From: Alphaproteobacteria bacterium
Lineage (GTDB): Bacteria > Pseudomonadota > Alphaproteobacteria > Rhizobiales > Xanthobacteraceae
Assembly (NCBI GenBank): GCA_005884465.1
Contig: VAZH01000202.1
Location: forward strand, 1-5,773
Direction of reading: 5' to 3'
Length of the DNA: 5,773 nt
This document shows positions 1 through 5,091 of the stretch, piece by piece (the stretch's first letter is position 1; every line of letters starts with the position of its first letter). The notes beneath the pieces are model-generated. The model did no database searches and was not told the DNA's origin. It was given only the letters and a program-made list of their open reading frames with translations. A program made the translations under genes and the position numbers.

Positions 1-15
1 CAAGTTACGAATGGC

Positions 16-45
16 TTGATTTACAGAGCCCTTAATCAATATAGA
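16..45 (+). promoter_or_regulatory. Possible rightward sigma-70-like promoter with an internal inverted repeat
   Basis: TTGATT (16-21) and TATAGA (40-45) each match the -35 and -10 consensus at four of six positions, with 18 bases between. The same stretch holds a 6-bp inverted repeat, TTGATT at 16-21 and AATCAA at 34-39, which would place an operator-like palindrome over the promoter. No convincing gene follows on the plus strand, and such matches are common in AT-rich DNA, so this is a weak call. Confidence 0.15.
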
Positions 46-79
46 ACTCTCATCGACCCATATCCAGCCTTCAATTATA

Positions 80-98
80 TGCGAGATTGATCCTCGCA
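80..98. other. Short perfect hairpin in the AT-rich left flank
   Basis: TGCGAG at 80-85 pairs with CTCGCA at 93-98 around a 7-base loop (ATTGATC). No T-run follows on either strand. It could be an operator, a terminator remnant or chance. The loop also contains TTGATC (87-92), whose complement GATCAA recurs at 114-119. Confidence 0.3.
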
Positions 99-226
99 AA
101 CTAGGGCGTTATCGATCAAATTTGGCCTGTTTCGAATATGGACGCAACGCGGAGCGTCACTCCGAGCTGTCGCGCGGCGTTTATATTACGAGGCCGCCGC
201 CTTCGTTGCGAGCTGATTCATGGCGC

Positions 227-247
227 TAAAAGGGGAAACGCCTTTTA
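227..247 (-). terminator. Weak terminator-like hairpin downstream of the operon
   Basis: A 7-bp inverted repeat, TAAAAGG at 227-233 and CCTTTTA at 241-247, encloses a 7-base loop. In the minus-strand transcript it lies about 85 bases after the CoA ligase stop. The stem has only two G-C pairs and its U-run is part of the stem rather than following it, so it is at best a weak intrinsic terminator. It is the best candidate I can find before the window end. Confidence 0.25.
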
Positions 248-332
248 TGATCGGACCGCAACAAGATGCGTAAGCGGCAAAGAGGCGGGTTCAATTTCTT
301 CAGGAAGAAGCGATTTGGTGCCGCTATCTCGC

Positions 333-1556
333 CTAGCGCTCATCGGTGATGACTTTACCGTCGTCCGGTAGGCGTCCCGGCGCCACGAGCTCGACGGCGC
401 CCTGAAGCTTGGTCAACGCGCGCAGCGTCGAGGCGATGTCGCCGCGAAGTGCCTCGCTTGGCGAGGTGCATTCCGCCTTCAGCGTCATCACATCGGTTTC
501 GCCGGCCCGCGTCACGACGAGACGCAACCGCCGCAGCTCGGGATGACGCTTGCCGATCTCCGCGATCTGCTCGGGCCGCACGAACATGCCCTTGACCTTG
601 GTGGTTTGATCGGCGCGGCCCATCCAGCCCTTGATGCGCATGTTGCTGCGTCCGCACGGGCTGCGGCCGGGTAAGACGGCCGTGAGATCCCCGAGCGCGA
701 GACGGATCCAGGGGTGAACGGGGTCGAGCGAAGTCACGACGATCTCGCCGACGTCGCCCTCGGGCACGGGATCGCCGGTGCCGGGCCGCACGATCTCCAG
801 GATCAGCCCCTCATTGACGACCAAGCCCTCGCGGGCCGGCGTTTCGAACGCCACCAGGCCGAGATCGGCGGTGCCGAACGCCTGATAGGCCTCGACCCCG
901 CGCAAGTTTATTTCCTGCTGCAAAGATTTCGGGAATGCTGCACCCGAGACCAGCGCGCGCTTGATCGAGGAGACATCGCGCCCCGCGCTCTCGGCGGCAT
1001 CGAGCAGGATTTTGAGGAAATCGGGGGTGCCGCTGTAGCCGACCGGACGATAGGCCTCGATCAGCTCGAATTGCGCGTCGGTATTGCCGGGACCGGCCGG
1101 AATAACCGCGCAGCCAAGCGCACGCGCAGAGGCATCGAAGATAAAGCCGCCGGGCGTCAGGTGATAGCTGAAGGTATTCAACACGACGTCGCCGGGCCGG
1201 AAGCCCGCCGCGAACAGCGCCCGCACGCCGCGCCAGGGATCGGCATGGGTGGGCTCGGGCTCGAAGATCGGGCCGGGCGAGGTAAACAGCCGCCCGAATG
1301 AGCCAGGAAGCCCTGAGACAAGCCCGCCGAACGGTGGGGCGGCCTTGTGCAGGGCAGGGAGGTCCGATTTACGCAGCACCGGCAGGCGCGCCAACGCCGC
1401 TCGGCTGGTGATGCCAGCCGGATCGATGCCTTTGAGACGCTGGGCATAGGCCGGTGCCGCCATCGCTCTGCGCAGCATGTCCGGCAGCCGCGCAAACAGG
1501 TCGGCCTCGCGCATCGCGGGCTCGCGTGTCTCGAGGGCGTCATAGTGGTCGGTCAT
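333..1556 (-). CDS. PaaK-like CoA ligase (phenylacetate-CoA ligase family, ANL superfamily), substrate unknown
   Basis: This is a probable AMP-forming enzyme that activates a carboxylic acid to its CoA thioester in the cytoplasm. It has 407 residues, slightly shorter than PaaK (roughly 430-440). Recognisable regions are YQAFGTADLGLVAFE at 224-238 (place of the Y-x-x-(S/T)E motif), IRLALGDLTAVLPGRSPCGR at 284-303 (RTxDLT...CGR-like), GWMGRADQTTKVKGMFVRP at 310-328 (hinge/A8-like GRxDxxxKVKG), and a C-terminal DDGKVITDER where Lys401 could serve as the adenylation lysine. The usual Ser/Thr/Gly-rich ATP loop is replaced by FTSPGPIFEP at 91-100. The ATG at 1556 is the first possible start: upstream codons reach an in-frame TGA at 1593-1595 with no ATG, GTG or TTG between. 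No good Shine-Dalgarno is visible. As the last gene of the importer operon it probably acts on the imported solute. The family is fairly sure; activity is inferred. Confidence 0.88.
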   Translation of the reverse strand: MTDHYDALETREPAMREADLFARLPDMLRRAMAAPAYAQRLKGIDPAGITSRAALARLPVLRKSDLPALHKAAPPFGGLVSGLPGSFGRLFTSPGPIFEPEPTHADPWRGVRALFAAGFRPGDVVLNTFSYHLTPGGFIFDASARALGCAVIPAGPGNTDAQFELIEAYRPVGYSGTPDFLKILLDAAESAGRDVSSIKRALVSGAAFPKSLQQEINLRGVEAYQAFGTADLGLVAFETPAREGLVVNEGLILEIVRPGTGDPVPEGDVGEIVVTSLDPVHPWIRLALGDLTAVLPGRSPCGRSNMRIKGWMGRADQTTKVKGMFVRPEQIAEIGKRHPELRRLRLVVTRAGETDVMTLKAECTSPSEALRGDIASTLRALTKLQGAVELVAPGRLPDDGKVITDER

Positions 1557-1590
1557 GTCGTCGTTACCATTGCGCCCAACGAATCGTCCC

Positions 1591-1691
1591 CGTCATTCCG
1601 GGATGGTCCGCAGGACCAGACCTCAGATGTGCATTGCACATCGGGGAATCTCGAGGTTCCGGGTTCGCGCCTTGCGCGCCCCGGAACGACG
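1591..1691. repeat. 101-base palindromic intergenic repeat between livF and the CoA ligase
   Basis: The ends form a 12-bp inverted repeat, CGTCATTCCGGG at 1591-1602 against CCCGGAACGACG at 1680-1691. Its single mismatch would be a G-U pair in the minus-strand mRNA. Inside are four smaller palindromes in a row: TGGTCC/GGACCA at 1604-1618 with a 3-base loop, GATGTGCA/TGCACATC at 1626-1642 around one base, GGAATCTC/GAGGTTCC at 1645-1660 with one mismatch, and CGCGC/GCGCG at 1666-1678 with a CTT loop. I recognise this layout as a widespread Bradyrhizobium intergenic element, which often generates spurious small-protein calls containing HSGMVRRTRPQM. It starts 15 bases after the livF stop and ends 34 bases before the ligase start. 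It lacks a T-run and is therefore not an obvious terminator. Confidence 0.87.
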
Positions 1692-1706
1692 CGCAAAGAT
1701 TTTCCC

Positions 1707-2543
1707 TCACAGCCACCGCTTCCGCCGCTTAAAACTTTTCAAATTCTTGAAACTCTTGCGCTGGTCGCCGGCGCCGCCGAGGTAAAACTCCTTGACATCC
1801 TCATTGTCGCGCAACTCGTCGGCACTGCCGTCGAGCACCACCTTGCCTTGCTCCATGATGTAGCCGTGGCTTGCGACCGAGAGCGCGGCGCGCGCGTTCT
1901 GCTCCACCAGCAAAATGGTGACGCCGAGGTCGCGGTTGATCTTCTTGATGATCGCGAAAACCTCCTTGACCAGCAACGGCGACAATCCCATCGACGGCTC
2001 GTCCATCAGGATCATCTTCGGGCGCGCCATCAGCGCCCGGCCGATCGCCAGCATCTGCTGCTCGCCGCCGGAGAGATAGCCGGCCAATCCGGTGCGCTCC
2101 TTCAGGCGCGGGAAATAGTTAAAGACCATGTCGATGTCGGCGCCGACCTCATTGTCGCTGCGGGTGAAGGCGCCGAGCCTTAGATTCTCCAGCGACGTCA
2201 TGTCGGCGATGATGCGGCGGCCTTCCATCACCTGAAAGATGCCGCGGCGGACGATCTTGTCGGGATCGATGCCATTGATGCGCTCGCGGTCGAACACGAT
2301 TTCGCCGCGGGTGACTTCGCCGTCCTCGGTCTTGAGCAATCCGGAAATCGCTTTCAGCGTCGTCGACTTGCCCGCGCCGTTGGCCCCTAACAGCGCGACG
2401 ATGGCGCCCTGCGGCACCTCGAGGCTCAAGCCGCGCAGCACCAGGATGACGTCGTCATAGACCACCTCGATGTTGCGCACGGAGAGCAAGGGCGCGGTGG
2501 CGGCGGCTGGCGCGGCGCGGGCTGTATCGGCATCAACAGTCAT
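1707..2543 (-). CDS. livF: LivF-type ATP-binding protein of a HAAT-family ABC importer
   Basis: This is a cytoplasmic ATPase subunit that powers the importer, 278 residues. All nucleotide-binding motifs are intact: Walker A GANGAGKST at 53-61, Q-loop Gln104 in FQVMEGR, ABC signature LSGGEQQ at 157-163, Walker B MILMDEP at 177-183, and D-loop SMGLSP at 184-189. The switch position reads VEQN (Gln215) instead of the usual His, which is normal for LivF proteins. An Ala-rich, Thr-containing leader of about 18 residues precedes the domain. The C-terminus has an unusually basic tail (262-278, nine Lys/Arg in 17 residues, ending KRRKRWL) that I recognise from Bradyrhizobium LivF homologues, so the stop appears authentic. 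Only a partial Shine-Dalgarno (AGG, 5 bases upstream) precedes the ATG. A structured repeat separates the gene from the binding protein, and another follows it. The partner LivG is not in the window. Confidence 0.95.
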   Translation of the reverse strand: MTVDADTARAAPAAATAPLLSVRNIEVVYDDVILVLRGLSLEVPQGAIVALLGANGAGKSTTLKAISGLLKTEDGEVTRGEIVFDRERINGIDPDKIVRRGIFQVMEGRRIIADMTSLENLRLGAFTRSDNEVGADIDMVFNYFPRLKERTGLAGYLSGGEQQMLAIGRALMARPKMILMDEPSMGLSPLLVKEVFAIIKKINRDLGVTILLVEQNARAALSVASHGYIMEQGKVVLDGSADELRDNEDVKEFYLGGAGDQRKSFKNLKSFKRRKRWL

Positions 2544-2677
2544 TGAGACCTGTCGTATTGTAGGGTGTCATTGCCGGGCTTGACCCGGCAATCTATCCTC
2601 TAGGCAAGAGTCCTTTTAAGATGGATGCGCGGGTCAAGCCCGCGCATGACGATTCGTGAGCGGAGCGAGCCGCTATC
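2544..2677 (-). repeat. Paired-hairpin intergenic repeat between the binding-protein gene and livF
   Basis: The gap is almost wholly structured. Next to the binding-protein stop is a 5-bp stem (2659-2663 with 2670-2674, AGCGG/CCGCT). Then come two perfect 9-bp hairpins with 5-base loops: 2625-2633 with 2639-2647 (ATGCGCGGG/CCCGCGCAT), and 2570-2578 with 2584-2592 (ATTGCCGGG/CCCGGCAAT). Their loops (TCAAG and CTTGA) are complementary to each other, and flanking GTCAT (2567-2571) and ATGAC (2646-2650) make the whole unit 2567-2650 an inverted repeat. The type, with its GGGTCAAGCCC core, is one I recognise as very common between genes in Bradyrhizobium and relatives. No T-run follows, so it is not a typical intrinsic terminator. 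In the mRNA it could protect the 3' end of the binding-protein message. The partial livF ribosome site lies outside it. Confidence 0.85.
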
Positions 2678-3964
2678 TCACCACCCCAGCCATTCCGGCT
2701 TGCGCGGCAGATCGACGGTCTTGACCTTCTCGAGCTTGATAGTGCCCTTGGCCATGAGGTCATTGAGATCGCCATCGGTCGGGCCGGAGATTTTCGAACG
2801 GTAGATATCGACCTTGAGCGTGCCGCGATGGTCCTTCTCGGTCCAAGTCGAGGGATTGCAGACACCCTCCATGCCGGCCGGAACCCAATCCTTCTTCTGG
2901 TAGAAACCCTTCGCGACGTTCTCGCCGGTCGCGCCGCCGTTTTTGGCGGCCCAGTCGAGCGCTTCCTTCACGTACAGCGCGCTGCAAACGGCCGCGATGT
3001 AATGCACGGGGCGATAAACCTTGCCGGACGGGTCGGATATCTTGGAAATTTCCATTACGGTTTTCATGCCCGGCGCGTTGCCGCCCCAGATCACAGCGGT
3101 CCGCAACGGGAAGATCACGCCGTCGGCGGCGTCGCCGGCGGTCTTGGCGGCATTCTCGTCCATGCCCCAGACGTTGCCCAGGAACTGCACATCGACACCG
3201 GCGGTCTTGCAAGCCTTCAGCACCGATATGTTGGAGCCGGAGGTGTTGCCGAGATAGGCGTAATTGGCGCCTGAACTCTTCAGGCTCAGGCACTGGGCGC
3301 TGTAATCGCCGGGCGCCAGTGCAAATACCAGCGGCGGCAATACTTCGAAGCCGAGCTCGGTGGCGAGCGCCTCGCCGGCCGCCTTGGGCGCATTCGGATA
3401 AGGGTGGTTCGCGCCCATATGAACGAACTTCGGCTTGCCGGGTTTGCCCTTGGCCTTCCAGTCCTCCGCCGCCCAGATCAGCAGCGCCCGCATCGCGTCG
3501 GAATAGCTCGGGCCATAGAAGAAATTGTAGGGCGCGGGTTTCGCCTTGCCGCTGGCGCCTTCCGGATCGGTGAGAGCTGCGGCATAGGAGGCGGAGAAAT
3601 ACGGGATCTTGTCCTGCGCGACGAAGCCGGTCAGCGCCTCGGTGTCCGCGGTGCCCCAGCCCATAATCGCCGCAACCTTGTCGGCGCCTGACCACTTCTT
3701 GTAGAGCGCGATCGCGCGCGGCACCTGATAGCCGTAGTCGTTGGTATCGACTGCGAGTTGCTTGCCGCCGACACCACCGCTCTTGTTGACCCAGGCAAAG
3801 GTGTCCGCGATGCCTTGTCCATACGGCGTTCCGACTTCCGATGTGCCGCCGGAATAATCCGCGAGATGGCCGATCGGGATCTGGGCCTGCGCCGCGGTCG
3901 CTGCGCCGCCGAGCAGCAGCGCGAGCGAAACGGTACTGAGTAGGGATTTCATGGTCATAGGCAT
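2678..3964 (-). CDS. Periplasmic substrate-binding protein of the HAAT (LivJ/LivK-like, Peripla_BP_6) family
   Basis: This is the exported binding protein that captures the solute in the periplasm and delivers it to the LivH/LivM permease. The longest frame gives 428 residues. Its N-terminus is a clear signal peptide: Lys6, a hydrophobic core at about 8-25, and a likely cut after AQA at 25-27 that leaves a mature protein starting QIPIGHLADYSGGT. The mature N-terminal strand (IGHLADYSGGTSEVGTPYGQ), the DYGYQVPRAIALYKKW region at 76-91 and the segment at 101-114 (MGWGTADTEALTGF) match the two-lobed LivJ/LivK fold. Four cysteines (225, 252, 327, 369) lie in the mature part and could form disulfides. 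The third-residue Met (ATG at 3958) is the better start, because GGAGG at 3968-3972 is only 3 bases from the first ATG but 9 bases from this one. The adjoining CoA ligase argues for an organic-acid ligand, but the ligand is not determinable from the sequence. Confidence 0.94.
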   Translation of the reverse strand: MPMTMKSLLSTVSLALLLGGAATAAQAQIPIGHLADYSGGTSEVGTPYGQGIADTFAWVNKSGGVGGKQLAVDTNDYGYQVPRAIALYKKWSGADKVAAIMGWGTADTEALTGFVAQDKIPYFSASYAAALTDPEGASGKAKPAPYNFFYGPSYSDAMRALLIWAAEDWKAKGKPGKPKFVHMGANHPYPNAPKAAGEALATELGFEVLPPLVFALAPGDYSAQCLSLKSSGANYAYLGNTSGSNISVLKACKTAGVDVQFLGNVWGMDENAAKTAGDAADGVIFPLRTAVIWGGNAPGMKTVMEISKISDPSGKVYRPVHYIAAVCSALYVKEALDWAAKNGGATGENVAKGFYQKKDWVPAGMEGVCNPSTWTEKDHRGTLKVDIYRSKISGPTDGDLNDLMAKGTIKLEKVKTVDLPRKPEWLGW

Positions 3965-3967
3965 TTT

Positions 3968-3972
3968 CCTCC
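3968..3972 (-). promoter_or_regulatory. Shine-Dalgarno GGAGG that decides the binding-protein start
   Basis: This is the strongest ribosome site in the window (GGAGG on the minus strand). It is 3 bases from the ATG at 3964, too close for efficient initiation, and 9 bases from the in-frame ATG at 3958. That favours 3958 as the true start and a 426-residue precursor. A strong site here, compared with the weak sites of livM, livF and the ligase, fits the need for binding protein in excess over the membrane complex. Confidence 0.75.
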
Positions 3973-4014
3973 GGTTCCTTGTTGAGCTCTATTGTAGTCG
4001 GTCCCGTTCCAACC

Positions 4015-5088
4015 TCAATGCGAAAACGGATAGAGTTTCCAGTAAGTCTTGATCTGCCGCCAGCGATGCGCGAGCCCGTCGGGCTCGAACATCAGAAACG
4101 CGATGATGATCAGCCCGATTGCGATCTCGCGCAGGAAGGAGATGTTGGTGTTGAGCGACAGCGCCTTGTCGATGGCGCCGCCTTTCAGGCTCGCGCTGAT
4201 CCATTCCATTGATTCCGGCAGCAGTACCACGAACGCGGTGCCCATCAGGGTTCCCATGATCGAACCGGTGCCGCCGATGATGATCATGGCGAGAAAGATG
4301 ATCGAGCGTTCGATCCCAAAGCCTTCATTCGAGACCACCAGCTGATAATGCGCATAGAGCGCTCCGGCGATGCCGGCAAAGAACGCCGCCAGCCCGAATG
4401 ACAGCGTGCGGTATTTTGTCAAGTTGATGCCCATGATTTCTGCCGAAAGGTAGTGATCGCGGATCGCCACCAGCGCGCGACCGTCGCGCGTGCGCATCAG
4501 GTTGGTAACAAGGAGAAAGCTGACCACCAGATAGGCCAGCACCACGTAGAAATATTGCCGGTCGCCGCGGAAAGTGTAGCCGAAGATCGAGAACGGATTG
4601 GCGCTGGCCGGCACCGAGCCGCCCGAGAACCAGTCGGCGCGCGAGAAGAAGTCGAGCAGGATGTATTGCGCGGCGAGCGTGGCAATGACGAGATAGAGCC
4701 CTTTGAGCCGCGCCGCCGGCACGCCGAAGATCAGGCCGACCATAGCCGTGACGACGCCCGCCAGCGGAATGGCGAAGAATACCGGGATCGGCGAGTTGTT
4801 CGAGATGTAGGCGGAGGTGAAAGCGCCGAACAAAAAGAACGCGGCGTGTCCGATCGAAATCTGCCCGGTAAAGCCGACCAGAATGTTCAGGCCGAGGGCG
4901 GCGATCGCAAAAATGCCGATCTGGATCAGGATGCTCAGCCAGTATTCGGTGAACAGCTGCGGCGCGAAGCCGATCAGGATGATACCGACAATCGCCGCGT
5001 TGCGGCTGGTCGTGGTTGGAAAGATCGTGGTGTCGGCCGCATAGGAGGTGCGGAAGTCGCCAGCCGGAATCAGAGAGGGGCTCGCCAT
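4015..5088 (-). CDS. livM: LivM-type permease of a branched-chain amino acid family (HAAT) ABC importer
   Basis: This is the second inner-membrane permease subunit, 357 residues, within the usual LivM range. A polar N-terminal extension of about 30 residues precedes the first membrane segment. Family motifs are GQISIGHAAF at 75-84, the coupling loop around VAIRDHYLSAEIMGINLTKY at 207-226, the glycine-rich IGGTGSIMGTLMG at 271-283, and FEPDGLAHRW at 334-343 near the C-terminus. Hydrophobic stretches lie near 31-45, 51-73, 83-95, 101-122, 130-147, 178-196, 228-248, 261-293 and 319-333. The ATG at 5088 is three bases after the livH TAA. The sequence before it has only a weak purine-rich stretch inside the livH end, which suggests translational coupling to livH. 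A 50-base gap separates it from the binding-protein gene downstream. I see no frameshift or missing motif. Confidence 0.95.
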   Translation of the reverse strand: MASPSLIPAGDFRTSYAADTTIFPTTTSRNAAIVGIILIGFAPQLFTEYWLSILIQIGIFAIAALGLNILVGFTGQISIGHAAFFLFGAFTSAYISNNSPIPVFFAIPLAGVVTAMVGLIFGVPAARLKGLYLVIATLAAQYILLDFFSRADWFSGGSVPASANPFSIFGYTFRGDRQYFYVVLAYLVVSFLLVTNLMRTRDGRALVAIRDHYLSAEIMGINLTKYRTLSFGLAAFFAGIAGALYAHYQLVVSNEGFGIERSIIFLAMIIIGGTGSIMGTLMGTAFVVLLPESMEWISASLKGGAIDKALSLNTNISFLREIAIGLIIIAFLMFEPDGLAHRWRQIKTYWKLYPFSH

Positions 5089-5091
5089 TTA

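Larger units (their letters stand above)
1..332. other. Non-coding left flank, AT-rich at its far end
   Basis: No convincing gene lies in this stretch. The first 120 bases are about 41% GC by hand count (49 of 120), well below the operon to the right, as expected for an intergenic or promoter region near a gene outside the window. A 77-residue plus-strand frame starts at 138 but has no family resemblance or Shine-Dalgarno, and it runs into the CoA ligase 3' end. A further small stem, CGGAG/CTCCG, lies at 150-164. Confidence 0.6.

Noticed and set aside
138..371. 77-residue plus-strand frame in the left flank
   Set aside because: No Shine-Dalgarno, no recognisable domain, overlaps the ligase 3' end, and its Arg-rich composition looks random.
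1591..1691. Repeat read as a rho-independent terminator for livF
   Set aside because: The stems are strong but no T-run follows on the transcribed strand, and the co-oriented ligase gene begins 34 bases later.
1555..1785. Small plus-strand protein containing HSGMVRRTRPQM
   Set aside because: This is a translation of the 101-base intergenic repeat, a familiar spurious call in Bradyrhizobium genomes.
1347..2183. 278-codon plus-strand frame antisense to livF and the ligase start
   Set aside because: It runs through the intergenic palindromic repeat and opposite conserved ATPase motifs. Its composition follows codon bias of the real strand and no family is recognisable.
2567..2650. Paired hairpins read as a CRISPR fragment or attachment site
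   Set aside because: There are only two unequal inverted units with a short unrelated middle, no regular spacers, no cas genes and no integrase nearby.
2593..2865. Minus-strand 90-codon frame ending with a CAGLTRASILK sequence
   Set aside because: Its C-terminus is a translation of the paired-hairpin repeat and the rest is out of frame inside the binding-protein gene.
2760..3695. 311-codon minus-strand frame inside the binding-protein gene
   Set aside because: It is a shadow frame dominated by Arg and Gly. The overlapping binding protein has a signal peptide and clear family features.
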